Shown one piece after another: positions 35,355 through 43,438 of a stretch of 64,000 nt of DNA. Made by a program: the position numbers and the translations under genes. Under the pieces are notes generated by a model. The model saw only the letters and a program-made list of their open reading frames with translations. It was not told the origin of the DNA and made no database searches. Source of the stretch: Thermomicrobium sp. 4228-Ro (GTDB lineage: Bacteria > Chloroflexota > Chloroflexia > Thermomicrobiales > Thermomicrobiaceae); contig NZ_JAPFQM010000001.1 in assembly GCF_026241205.1 (NCBI RefSeq), forward strand, positions 806,001 through 870,000, in the 5' to 3' direction. Position 1 is the stretch's first letter. Each line of letters starts with the position of its first letter.

Positions 35355-36755
35355 ATGGCCACGCTCCTCGTCATTCCCAAGCTCGGCCTCACCATGACCG
35401 AGGGGAGAGTCGGTCGCTGGCTCAAACGGCCGGGGGAACCGGTTCAGGCGGGCGAGCCCGTCCTCGAGGTCGAGACGGAAAAGCTCACCGTCGAGGTCGA
35501 AGCCCCGGCTTCCGGTGTTCTCAGTCACATCCTCGCCGAGGAGGGAGCGACTTTGCCAGTCGCTGCCCCGGTCGCGGTGATCGCCGAGCCCGGCGAAGAC
35601 GTCGACCTCGCGGGACTGCTCCCGACAGTGTCGGCCGTGAGCTCGGCAACGTCTCCGGAGAGTCCGACCGACCCGACCAGTCCAGTGCGCGAAACGCCCC
35701 CGACCGGGGAAGTACGCGCGACGCCAGCTGCCCGCAAACTCGCGCGTGACCACGGTATCGACCTCGCTCGGGTTCCCGGTACGGGACCAGGTGGCCGGAT
35801 CACCGCCGAGGACGTCGAGCGGTATCTCGCTGCACGAGCCGAGCCGACTGGACCGAGCGGTGAGCCCATTCGCTTCCGGAGCGATGGCTACACGCTCGCC
35901 GGCGAGCTGTTCCTCCCCTCCGAAACGACCGGACGTGTTCCCGGCATCGTCCTCTGCGCTGGCATCCAAGGCATCAAGGAACTCGGGATGCCGCTGATCG
36001 CCCAGGCACTCGCTCAGGCGGGCTATGCGACGCTGATCTTCGATTACCGCGGCTTCGGTGCCAGCGAGGGGCCGCGCGGACGGCTGATCCCCTTCGAGCG
36101 CGTCCGCGACACGCGGGCAGCCTTGACGGTGCTGGAAACGCACCCGGCGGTCGATGCGCGTCGCCTAGCAGTGGCCGGCTTGAGTATGGGTGGTGCCCAC
36201 GCGTTGTCGGTCGCCGCTCTCGACGAGCGTGTCCGTGCCTGTGTCGCCATCGCTCCGGTCACCAACGGCCGTCGCTGGCTCCGCAGTCTGCGCCCCGAAT
36301 GGGAATGGCGTCTGTTCCTCGAAGAACTGGCCCGCGACCGGCGCGAGCGCGTCCGTCTGGACACACCGCAACGCGTTCCGCTTTCCCGCATCATGCCACC
36401 GGATCCGGAAACGCAGGTGACGCTCCGCGAACTCGCCAAGCGCTTCCCGGACCTCACCGTCGACCCCGACGTGACGCTCGATTCGGCCGAAGCGCTCCTC
36501 GAGTACGAACCGGAGCGCGAGGTCGAGCGGATCGCACCACGCCCGCTCTTGCTCGTCCATGGGCAGCAGGACGTGCTCGTCGCTCCCGACGAATCGCTCG
36601 CCGCCTTCGAACGCGCGCGTGAGCCGAAGCGACTCGCGCTGCTCGACGGCATGGGGCACTTCAACTGGCTCAACCCGGGCCATCCGGTGTTCACGCGCGT
36701 GCTCGCGGAAGTGACGGCCTGGCTAGGGAAGTGGCTCACTGCGGACACAGCCTGA
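35355..36755 (+). CDS. E2-like fusion: lipoyl domain + E3-binding domain + alpha/beta hydrolase
   Basis: This 466-residue protein has three parts. Residues 2-80 are a biotinyl/lipoyl domain with the lipoylated lysine in VETEKLTVEVE (K43). Residues 119-158 are a peripheral-subunit-binding domain (RATPAARKLARDHGIDLARV then PGGRITAEDV). Residues ~170-460 are an alpha/beta hydrolase with the nucleophile in GLSMGG (S277) plus the later HGQQD and GMGHFNW acid and histidine. In acetoin dehydrogenase systems such as AcoC, a hydrolase-fold acyltransferase similarly replaces the chloramphenicol-acetyltransferase-like E2 core. Here it leads the E1-alpha/E1-beta/AcoX-like genes. No E3 is nearby. Confidence 0.85.
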   Translation: MATLLVIPKLGLTMTEGRVGRWLKRPGEPVQAGEPVLEVETEKLTVEVEAPASGVLSHILAEEGATLPVAAPVAVIAEPGEDVDLAGLLPTVSAVSSATSPESPTDPTSPVRETPPTGEVRATPAARKLARDHGIDLARVPGTGPGGRITAEDVERYLAARAEPTGPSGEPIRFRSDGYTLAGELFLPSETTGRVPGIVLCAGIQGIKELGMPLIAQALAQAGYATLIFDYRGFGASEGPRGRLIPFERVRDTRAALTVLETHPAVDARRLAVAGLSMGGAHALSVAALDERVRACVAIAPVTNGRRWLRSLRPEWEWRLFLEELARDRRERVRLDTPQRVPLSRIMPPDPETQVTLRELAKRFPDLTVDPDVTLDSAEALLEYEPEREVERIAPRPLLLVHGQQDVLVAPDESLAAFERAREPKRLALLDGMGHFNWLNPGHPVFTRVLAEVTAWLGKWLTADTA

Positions 36756-36780
36756 GCGAACATCACGAGGGAGGTGCAGC

Positions 36781-37773
36781 ATGGAGATCCCCCGCGAGAA
36801 GCTGCTCTGGATGTACGAGCGGATGGCGCTCATCCGCGCCTTCGAGGACCGCGTCGCGCAACTCTTCGCAGCGGGGAAACTGCCCGGCTTCGTCCACCTC
36901 TACGCTGGCGAGGAGGCGATCGCGGTCGGCGTCTGCGCACACCTGACTGACCGGGACTTCATCACCAGCACGCATCGCGGGCACGGGCACTGTATCGCCA
37001 AGGGTGTCGACGTGAAGTCGATGATGACCGAGCTTTATGGCAAGGCGACCGGTGTCTGCAAGGGCAAGGGTGGATCGATGCACATCGCCGACGTCGACAA
37101 AGGGATGCTCGGGGCGAACGGGATCGTCGGTGGTGGTCCCCCGATCGCGTGCGGCGCTGGCCTCACCGCCAGGACGCTCGGTACCGACCAGGTGGCCGTC
37201 TGCTTCTTCGGCGACGGTGCGGCCGAGCAGGGAACGACGCACGAGGCGATGAACCTCGCGGCGATCTGGAAACTTCCGGTCGTCTTCGTCTGCGAGAACA
37301 ATTTGTACGCGGAATCCACGCCGTGGACCTATCACTGTGCAGCACCGGACATCGCGTCACGCGCTGCGGCCTACGACATGCCAGGCGTCCTCGTCGACGG
37401 CACTGACGTGTTCGCTGTCTACGAAGCGGCCGGCGAGGCGATCGCCCGAGCCCGGCGCGGTGAGGGACCGACGTTGCTCGAATGCCGTGCCTTCCGGTAC
37501 TACGGCCATTTCCAGGGCGATGCGGTGACGTATCGAACACCCGACGAGGAGGTATCCTACCGCCAGCGTGACCCGATCCAGCGCTTCCGGCAAGCCGTCC
37601 TGAGCCAGGGACTGCTCGGCGAGGACGAGCTGGACGCGATCGATGCTGCCGTCAAGCGCGCGATCGAGGAGGCGGTGCAGTTCGCCGAGGCGAGCCCCTA
37701 CCCGCCGCCGGAGGAGTGCTTGACCGACGTGTACGTCAGCTATCCAGTCGAGCAGCTCGCGTTCCGCCATTGA
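36781..37773 (+). CDS. acoA: TPP-dependent dehydrogenase E1 alpha subunit (AcoA-like)
   Basis: This 330-residue subunit carries thiamine diphosphate. The TPP-binding motif runs from GDGAAEQGTTHEAMNLAA to the NN of VFVCENN. HRGHGHCIAKGVDVKSMM and MHIADVDKGMLGANGIVG are strong marks of the acetoin/branched-chain-type E1 alpha. It starts after GAGGGAGGTGCAGC and is followed 16 bp later by the E1 beta gene. Acetoin is the best candidate because of the hydrolase-type E2 and AcoX; pyruvate or a 2-oxo acid is less likely. Confidence 0.92.
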   Translation: MEIPREKLLWMYERMALIRAFEDRVAQLFAAGKLPGFVHLYAGEEAIAVGVCAHLTDRDFITSTHRGHGHCIAKGVDVKSMMTELYGKATGVCKGKGGSMHIADVDKGMLGANGIVGGGPPIACGAGLTARTLGTDQVAVCFFGDGAAEQGTTHEAMNLAAIWKLPVVFVCENNLYAESTPWTYHCAAPDIASRAAAYDMPGVLVDGTDVFAVYEAAGEAIARARRGEGPTLLECRAFRYYGHFQGDAVTYRTPDEEVSYRQRDPIQRFRQAVLSQGLLGEDELDAIDAAVKRAIEEAVQFAEASPYPPPEECLTDVYVSYPVEQLAFRH

Positions 37774-37789
37774 TGAAAGGAGCGCTGCG

Positions 37790-38809
37790 ATGGTCGTCGC
37801 GACTCGTGTTCTGAGCTACCGACAAGCGATCAACGAAGCACTGCGACTCGAGATGCGCCGTGATCCGACCGTCATCCTGATGGGCGAGGACGTCGCTGGT
37901 GGTGCGACGGTCGAGCATATCGAGCAGGAGGGAGCCTGGGGCGGACCCTTGGGCGTGACCAAGAGCCTCGTGAGCGAGTTCGGGCGCCAGCGCGTTCTGG
38001 ATACCCCGATCAGCGAAGCAGGGTTCATCGGTGCAGCCGTCGGCGCCGCCGTGACCGGCCTCCGCCCGGTCGCCGAGCTCATGTTCGTCGACTTTTTCGG
38101 CGTCTGTATGGACCAGATCTTCAACCAGGGCGCCAAGCTGCGGTACATGTTCGGGGGCAAGGCGAAAGTCCCCATGGTCATCCGCACGATGATCGGGGCG
38201 GGTTTCGGTGCAGCCGGTCAGCATTCCGGGTGCCACTATTCGGTGTTCGCCCACATGCCCGGTTTGAAGGCGGTCGCTCCCGCAACGCCATACGACGCCA
38301 AAGGGCTCCTCATCGCTGCCATCCGCGACGATGATCCGGTCATGTTCTTCGAGCACAAGATGCTCTACGACGTGACCGGCGAGGTGCCCGAAGGTGACTA
38401 CGTCGTCCCGCTCGGCAAGGCCGACATCAAGCGACAAGGGACCGACGTCACGATCGTCGCGATTTCCCGTATGGTGCACGTAGCGCTCCAGGCTGCCGAG
38501 CGTCTGGCCGCTGAGGGGATCGATGCCGAAGTCATCGATCTCCGCTCGCTCTCGCCGCTCGACGAGGACACGGTCTTGAGTTCGCTGGCCAAGACGAGAC
38601 GTCTGGTGGTGGTCGACGAGGATAACCCCCGCTGTTCGGTTGCGGCGGACATCGCGGCTCTGGCTGTCGACAAGGGATTCGATTATCTCGACGCGCCGGT
38701 CAAGCTGGTCACGGCACCACATACGCCAGTACCGTTTAGCCCGCCGCTCGAGCAGTTCTACATCCCGAGCCCAGAGCGGGTCATCGCTGCAGTACGGGAG
38801 ATCGTGTGA
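37790..38809 (+). CDS. acoB: TPP-dependent dehydrogenase E1 beta subunit (AcoB-like)
   Basis: This 339-residue transketolase-like subunit pairs with E1 alpha. VILMGEDVAGGATVEHIEQE, TPISEAGFIGAAVGAA, FVDFFGVCMDQIFNQGAKLR and the C-terminal EVIDLRSLSPLDEDTVL are family signatures. It starts after AAGGAGCGCTGCG. Its stop overlaps the kinase-like gene by 4 bp (GTGA), so the dehydrogenase and AcoX-like genes are coupled. Confidence 0.93.
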   Translation: MVVATRVLSYRQAINEALRLEMRRDPTVILMGEDVAGGATVEHIEQEGAWGGPLGVTKSLVSEFGRQRVLDTPISEAGFIGAAVGAAVTGLRPVAELMFVDFFGVCMDQIFNQGAKLRYMFGGKAKVPMVIRTMIGAGFGAAGQHSGCHYSVFAHMPGLKAVAPATPYDAKGLLIAAIRDDDPVMFFEHKMLYDVTGEVPEGDYVVPLGKADIKRQGTDVTIVAISRMVHVALQAAERLAAEGIDAEVIDLRSLSPLDEDTVLSSLAKTRRLVVVDEDNPRCSVAADIAALAVDKGFDYLDAPVKLVTAPHTPVPFSPPLEQFYIPSPERVIAAVREIV

Positions 38810-39801
38810 CGGGACACGGGTCGGGAGCGAGCGTCGGCATCATCGCCAATCCAAACGCCGGGAAGGATGTCCGCCGGCTCGTCGCGCTCGCTTCCACGTT
38901 CGACAACCAGGAAAAAGTCCGCATCGTGCGCCGGGTCCTGAGCGGGCTGGTCACGACCGGGGTCGAGCGGGTGTGGTACCTGCGTGACAGCTTCGGCATC
39001 GTCGAGCGTGCTGCTGCTGGTCTGGCACTCCCGCTCGACCTTCGTCCGATACCGGTCCCGTGCGAATTCACCGCGAGCGATTCCGAACGAGCTGCCGCCT
39101 GGCTCGCCGAGCACGACGTCGCCTGTATCGTGACGCTGGGTGGCGACGGGACGAACCGGGTCGTCGCTCGCGGATGCGGAGCGCTCCCGCTGGTCCCGAT
39201 CGCCACCGGAACCAACAACGTCTTCCCCTTTTTGGTCGACGGGACGATCGCTGGGCTCGTTGCTGGTCTGTTCGCGACCGGCCAGCTCAGCGACTGCCTG
39301 GAACGAGTGCCCCGCCTCGAGGTCTGGGTCGACGGGACGCTCGTGGATATCGCGCTGATCGATGTCGCCGTCTCCCGGGAACGCTTCATCGGCTCGCGGG
39401 CCATCTGGGACCCCACGACGATCGAGCTGATCGTCGTGGCACGACTCCTCCCTGGCGTCATCGGCCTCGCTGCCGTGCCAGCCGCACTCATCGGCCACAC
39501 CGACGAGCAGCAAGGCGCTGTGGTCGAACTGGGTGCTGGTTCCCTTCGGGTGACCGCGCCGCTCGCTCCTGGACTGGTGCGAGACATCGCCGTCCGTTCG
39601 TGGCGAACGCTTCCCCTCGGCGCCTCGCTTCCGATCGACCGGTGCCCGTGCACGCTGGCGCTCGATGGTGAGCGGGAACTCCATGTCGAACAGGCAGCGG
39701 AAATCCTGGTGCGCCTCTCTCCCAATGGACCGTTCGTCCTCGATCCGCGTCGGGCTGTGCGAGCGGCTGCTCGTCGCGGCTGCTTCCTCAGCGAGCAGTG
39801 A
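38806..39801 (+). CDS. acoX: ATP-NAD kinase-fold protein (AcoX-like)
   Basis: This 331-residue protein has the diacylglycerol/NAD-kinase fold with GGDGTNRVV as the nucleotide-binding motif, and starts VTGHGSGASVGIIANPNAGK. Proteins of this kind (AcoX) are found in acetoin catabolic operons, but their exact reaction is still unclear. The C-terminal half is beta-rich. Its 3' end overlaps the convergent DUF488 gene by 14 bp. Confidence 0.8.
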   Translation: MTGHGSGASVGIIANPNAGKDVRRLVALASTFDNQEKVRIVRRVLSGLVTTGVERVWYLRDSFGIVERAAAGLALPLDLRPIPVPCEFTASDSERAAAWLAEHDVACIVTLGGDGTNRVVARGCGALPLVPIATGTNNVFPFLVDGTIAGLVAGLFATGQLSDCLERVPRLEVWVDGTLVDIALIDVAVSRERFIGSRAIWDPTTIELIVVARLLPGVIGLAAVPAALIGHTDEQQGAVVELGAGSLRVTAPLAPGLVRDIAVRSWRTLPLGASLPIDRCPCTLALDGERELHVEQAAEILVRLSPNGPFVLDPRRAVRAAARRGCFLSEQ

Positions 39802-40159
39802 GGTCGGCCGAAAGCTGCTCCTCGAGGAACGCGCGCAGCACGACAGCGCTGTTGCGTTCGGTGTCGCGGGCGCTGAAGAGCAGCGTCACCACGCCACGCC
39901 GAGCCGCCTCGAGGAGCGGCTGCCAGGCCGACGGATTGGCGAGAAGCTCAGCGCGATAGCGTTGCTGAAACTCCGGCCACTTGGCCGGGTCGTGCCCGTA
40001 CCAGCGTCGTAGCGCATCGCTCGGGGCAACGTCACGCAGCCAGGCAGTGAGCTGCAGTGCGTCGCGTCGCACGCCGCGCGGCCAGAGCCGTTCGACGAGA
40101 TACCGTTCACCGTCGCTCGGATCGGCCGGCTCGTAGACCCGCTTCACCCGTATCGGCAT
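39788..40159 (-). CDS. DUF488 family protein
   Basis: This 123-residue protein matches the DUF488 layout: MPIRVKRVYEPADPSDGERY, LVERLWPRGVRRDALQLTAW, DALRRWYGHDPAKWPEFQQR, and VTLLFSARDTERNSAVVLR. Related proteins are small, soluble and often adjacent to stress or repair genes; function is unknown. A start 60 codons further upstream is not supported. It starts 5 bp after the MgtC-like stop. Confidence 0.85.
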   Translation of the reverse strand: MPIRVKRVYEPADPSDGERYLVERLWPRGVRRDALQLTAWLRDVAPSDALRRWYGHDPAKWPEFQQRYRAELLANPSAWQPLLEAARRGVVTLLFSARDTERNSAVVLRAFLEEQLSADLTAR

Positions 40160-40164
40160 CGCTC

Positions 40165-40650
40165 TCACTCCTCGACCGGCAACTCGTCGAGCGGTCGTTC
40201 GCGCGCCCGCTCGGGAACACGTAGGTACTGCTCGATGCGCCGCACGAAGACGATCGTCACGACAGCGAGCAACGTCCCGATGATCGCGATGAGGTAGTAA
40301 CCGGCACCAACCAGCATACCAATGGCCGCTGCGACCCAAATCCCTGCAGCCGTCGTGAGACCGAAGACGCGATCGCGGGCACGCAGGATCATGCCACCAA
40401 CGAGAAATCCGACCCCGGTCACGATCGTCGAACCGATACGACTCGGATCGATGAAACCGCCCGCTCCGGGTCGCGAGTATTGCTCCATGAGGAGCATCGA
40501 GCAGACCATGAACAGCGCTGCGCCCTCCGCGACGAGCATGTGCGTCCGCAGACCAGCCGGTTTCGCACTCAATTCCCGCTCGAAGCCGAGCAGACCACCG
40601 AGCAAGAGCGCGATGACGAGTCGGACGGCCGCTTCGGTTTCGGTCAGCAT
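40165..40650 (-). CDS. mgtC: MgtC/SapB family membrane protein
   Basis: This 161-residue protein has 4-5 predicted membrane helices. The family core is visible: LLGGLLGFERELSAKPAGLR, DPSRIGSTIVTGVGFLVGGM, then TTAAGIWVAAAIGML. MgtC-like proteins affect magnesium homeostasis or inhibit ATP synthase in some pathogens; the role here is unknown. It lacks the cytosolic C-terminal domain of longer MgtC. The P-type Mg ATPase in this window is 30 kb away and not linked. Confidence 0.85.
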   Translation of the reverse strand: MLTETEAAVRLVIALLLGGLLGFERELSAKPAGLRTHMLVAEGAALFMVCSMLLMEQYSRPGAGGFIDPSRIGSTIVTGVGFLVGGMILRARDRVFGLTTAAGIWVAAAIGMLVGAGYYLIAIIGTLLAVVTIVFVRRIEQYLRVPERARERPLDELPVEE

Positions 40651-40844
40651 GGCTGAACTCCCGCGACGAACCGGCACAGTGGGGGCAGCGGCGCAGCCCG
40701 TCGGCTCAGGTACGTGATCAGTCTAGCGGCCAGAAAAGACGGATGCCAAGCACGGTCTCCTCACCGAGATGGGGAGCGGACAGACAAGCGAGGCCCACGT
40801 GCTGGCAGCTCGCGCTGGTGCAGGCGGCACGTGCGCTGACGGTC

Positions 40845-41219
40845 TCACCCCCGGGTCAGCGTGCGGATCAATGCCCGCAAGCCAGCCACCCGCCCATAGG
40901 TGCGGATGATCGGTCGGGCGACCGTCTCCCCGACGAACTCGACCGTTCCTTTGGCACGCGTCATCGTCTCGGTCGCTGCGCCGAGCAACGGGATGAGGTG
41001 ATCGCGGATCAGGAGCGCCAGCCAGATACCGATACCGACCAGCGCACCGAGGAGCAGGACGACCAATACCGTCGACAGCGCGAGGAAGATCAACGCGATA
41101 TCACGCACCCGCTCCAGCGGCGACTGTTCCGGACCCCCGAGCAAGTAGAGGATGACGAAAAGGACAACGAAAATGATCAGTAATCCGCCCACGATGGCCC
41201 ACAGCCAGCCACGTCGCAT
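40845..41219 (-). CDS. Small membrane protein, YtxH/phage-shock-like helical layout
   Basis: This 124-residue protein has a short N-terminal membrane segment (LWAIVGGLLIIFVVLFVILYLL), then a second (LIFLALSTVLVVLLLGALVG), then an amphipathic helical C-terminus (ATETMTRAKGTVEFVGETVA). No known motif. It follows two other small envelope genes on the minus strand with gaps of 3-11 bp. Confidence 0.65.
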   Translation of the reverse strand: MRRGWLWAIVGGLLIIFVVLFVILYLLGGPEQSPLERVRDIALIFLALSTVLVVLLLGALVGIGIWLALLIRDHLIPLLGAATETMTRAKGTVEFVGETVARPIIRTYGRVAGLRALIRTLTRG

Positions 41220-41222
41220 TCC

Positions 41223-41564
41223 CTACCCCTTCCCAGTCGAGCCGTCGGCGCCTCGCCGGCTCCGTCGTCGCGGCCGCCGTACCCGCGGTGGTTCGGCCGG
41301 CGTCGTGACGAGCCACACCAGTCCCAGTACGAAGAGCGCCCCGCTGCTCCCCTCGAGCACTGGCACAGTACCGACCCGGTAGACGGCAAGCCCGGTCAAC
41401 GAACTCCCGACCAGACCACCCCAAAAGCCGAGTATGCCGCCGAGCCAGTACAGTGGAAGCTGCCAGAGCCGCCGGCCGAACAGAGCATGCCAGCCTAACC
41501 CCAGCATGCTACCGAGGAGTGATGCAAAGAGCAACCCTGCGGGTATCCCGTTCGCCACCGCCAC
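41223..41564 (-). CDS. Small membrane protein
   Basis: This 113-residue protein has a hydrophobic N-terminal ~85 residues with three predicted helices (LLFASLLGSMLGLGWHALF, LYWLGGILGFWGGLVG and SGALFVLGLVWLV). It ends with a basic tail RRPRRRSRRG. A GTG start (GTGGCGGTGGCG) with only a weak ribosome site is assumed. It lies between the lipoprotein and the other small membrane gene. Family unknown. Confidence 0.55.
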   Translation of the reverse strand: MAVANGIPAGLLFASLLGSMLGLGWHALFGRRLWQLPLYWLGGILGFWGGLVGSSLTGLAVYRVGTVPVLEGSSGALFVLGLVWLVTTPAEPPRVRRPRRRSRRGADGSTGKG

Positions 41565-41575
41565 CGTAACGCCAC

Positions 41576-42235
41576 TTAGGACACCTGCACCCAGAACGCA
41601 TAGACCGCCCGCGGCAGTTTATCGGGCCGCGGGTTCTTCGGGTGCTGGGGCCATTCGATCTCGACCCGAATGAAGTACGATCCCGCTGGCAGTTCCGGTA
41701 CCGTCCAGCTGAAGCCGGATCCTTCCAGGGGCGGTTGGGCCTGTGCCACCGGATCGGTCTTGACGACGAACCCTTCGGGCGCGGCCGGATCGCCCGCGAT
41801 CTTCTCGAAGTTTCCCTCCTGTGGATAGACTGCCAGCTTGACCGTCTGCGGCGGACGATCCTCGCTCAACGCGAAGCGCAGTGTCTCTCCGGATCGAACG
41901 GGTAGCGGTCGATCGCTGGGCGGCACGAGGCCTGGTGCAGACGTCTCCCCAGCGAAGCCCGAATCGAGCACCCAGAAGAACGGTCCCAGCGTCGCGGTCT
42001 GCTCACCAGCTGCGCCTCGCAGCACGAGGTTGGGCGGCTGCAGCACGATCGGCGCCGTGCCCGCTGTCGGCGTGCCCGTCACCGGCGGCGTACTCACTCC
42101 GGTCGGAGATGCCGCTGCGGTCGCCGTGGCGACGGGCTTCGCTGGCTCCGGTGTCGCGGTCGGCGCCTTCGAGCGGCAGGCCGCGAGCGCTATACCCCAA
42201 ACGAGCAGGAACAGCAGGATCCCTCGTCGAACCAT
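41576..42235 (-). CDS. Predicted lipoprotein with Pro/Thr linker
   Basis: This 219-residue protein starts with a type II signal peptide ending at the lipobox LAAC (C20). A disordered Pro/Thr/Ala linker of about 45 residues (TATPEPAKPVATATAAASPT) precedes a beta-rich C-terminal domain (FFWVLDSGFAGETSAPG, SEDRPPQTVKLAVYPQEG, PELPAGSYFIRVEIEWPQHP). An envelope anchor on the outer side of the membrane is likely. It is first of three minus-strand envelope genes. Confidence 0.75.
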   Translation of the reverse strand: MVRRGILLFLLVWGIALAACRSKAPTATPEPAKPVATATAAASPTGVSTPPVTGTPTAGTAPIVLQPPNLVLRGAAGEQTATLGPFFWVLDSGFAGETSAPGLVPPSDRPLPVRSGETLRFALSEDRPPQTVKLAVYPQEGNFEKIAGDPAAPEGFVVKTDPVAQAQPPLEGSGFSWTVPELPAGSYFIRVEIEWPQHPKNPRPDKLPRAVYAFWVQVS

Positions 42236-42409
42236 CCTCGGTGTCCCTTCCCGAACGAGCTCCCATGCTCGTCGACCGGCGCCGACTGTACCACAGCGTG
42301 CTCGAAGACGCGGGTGTCAGACTTCCCAAGCCGTGCGGTGTTCGAGATGGATGGAGAGCGGGACGAGAGCCCTGCTCTCTCGGCTGGCGAGCGTTATCGA
42401 GGAAGGGCG

Positions 42410-42757
42410 GTGACGATCGTGCGAGCGGCGCGCATCGGTTCCGTCGTTTCTCTGCTCGTCCTGCTGGCACTCGTCGTGACAGCTCTCCCTGCCTGTCGTG
42501 GCGGTGGATCCACCCCGACACCGACCTGGGCGGCCACGCCAGCCGCAGCACCACGTACGCCGACACCAGCCCAGACGCCGCGGGCGACACCGGCTGCCAC
42601 ACCGCCCCGGACACCGGCCGCGACGCCAGCACGCACGCCGACGAGTCCAGCCGGGACTCCAACGACACCAGCACGAACGCCGACCGCGGCACCGACACGG
42701 ACACCGCAGGCGACCCCGAGCCCGAGTCGTACGTCAGCCGGCTCCCCGACCCCGTGA
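42410..42757 (+). CDS. Short Pro/Thr/Ala-rich lipoprotein
   Basis: A GTG after GAGGAAGGGC gives 115 residues. The N-terminus is a signal peptide (RIGSVVSLLVLLALVVTA) ending in lipobox LPAC (C29). All remaining residues are Pro/Thr/Ala/Arg-rich, with repeats such as TPAATPPRTP and [10 protein letters not shown], and there is no globular domain. It may be a wall-spanning linker, or a truncated form of a larger lipoprotein. Base usage in the repeats is constrained by the low-complexity code and gives no transfer signal. Confidence 0.55.
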   Translation: MTIVRAARIGSVVSLLVLLALVVTALPACRGGGSTPTPTWAATPAAAPRTPTPAQTPRATPAATPPRTPAATPARTPTSPAGTPTTPARTPTAAPTRTPQATPSPSRTSAGSPTP

Positions 42758-42789
42758 TGGGCAGCTGACGCTCTGTTCTCGGTTCGGTC

Positions 42790-42831
42790 AGCACCGCTGG
42801 GTGGTGTCACATGGTGCCACTCAGCGGTGTT
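42790..42831. terminator. 15-bp hairpin between lipoprotein and sigma-factor gene
   Basis: AGCACCGCTGGGTGG pairs with CCACTCAGCGGTGTT at 13 of 15 positions around a 12-base loop. It lies 33 bases after the lipoprotein stop and 32 before the sigma-factor start. No T-run follows, so it may be a weak terminator or an operator for the sigma-factor operon. Confidence 0.4.
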
Positions 42832-42862
42832 TACCATAGAGCGAGGGAGTGGAGTCGGCGAC

Positions 42863-43438
42863 GTGCTCCAGACAGCGAGCCCGAGTGACAGCGAACTCCT
42901 CGAGGCCGCGCAGCACGGTGACGAGCAGGCATTCACGGCGCTGCACGAGCGCTATCGGGCATACGTGTACCGGATCGCGCTCCGCATCGTCGGTCACCGG
43001 GACGATGCCGAGGACATCTGCCAGGACGTCTTCCTTCGCCTCTACGAGCGCCCACCGATCCTGGAAGGGCCGAAAGCCTTACAGCTCTGGTTGGCCCGCG
43101 TGACGACGAACGCCGCGCTGAACGTCCTGCGCAGCCGTCGCCGTGCGCGCTTCCACTGGCTCCGCTGGTTCCGGCTGGACTGGCTCGACCGCTCGGCAGG
43201 CACAGATGGTGAAACGCACGTCGAGACCTCGCTGCTCGTCCGGAACGTTCTGGAGCGGTTGTCCGAGCGCGATCGCGCGTTGCTGGCGCTCCGGGCGAGC
43301 GGCATGAGCTACGAAGACATCGCAGCGACGCTCGGTCTTCGCCAGAGTTCCGTCGGTACGCTGCTCGCTCGTGCCGAGCGTCGCTTCCGCCAGCACTATG
43401 AGGCGCTCGTCCAGAAAACGGAGGAGGTGGCACAATGA
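42863..43438 (+). CDS. ECF RNA polymerase sigma factor
   Basis: This 191-residue sigma-70-family protein has region 2 with FTALHERYRAYVYRIALRIV and DAEDICQDVFLRLYE, and region 4 with ASGMSYEDIAATLGLRQSSV plus GTLLARAERRF. The GTG with GGGAGTGGAG upstream is preferred over a GTG at 42827, which has no ribosome site. Its stop overlaps the anti-sigma gene start by 4 bp. It is probably held by that anti-sigma and directs the ABC-exporter operon and itself. Confidence 0.9.
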   Translation: MLQTASPSDSELLEAAQHGDEQAFTALHERYRAYVYRIALRIVGHRDDAEDICQDVFLRLYERPPILEGPKALQLWLARVTTNAALNVLRSRRRARFHWLRWFRLDWLDRSAGTDGETHVETSLLVRNVLERLSERDRALLALRASGMSYEDIAATLGLRQSSVGTLLARAERRFRQHYEALVQKTEEVAQ

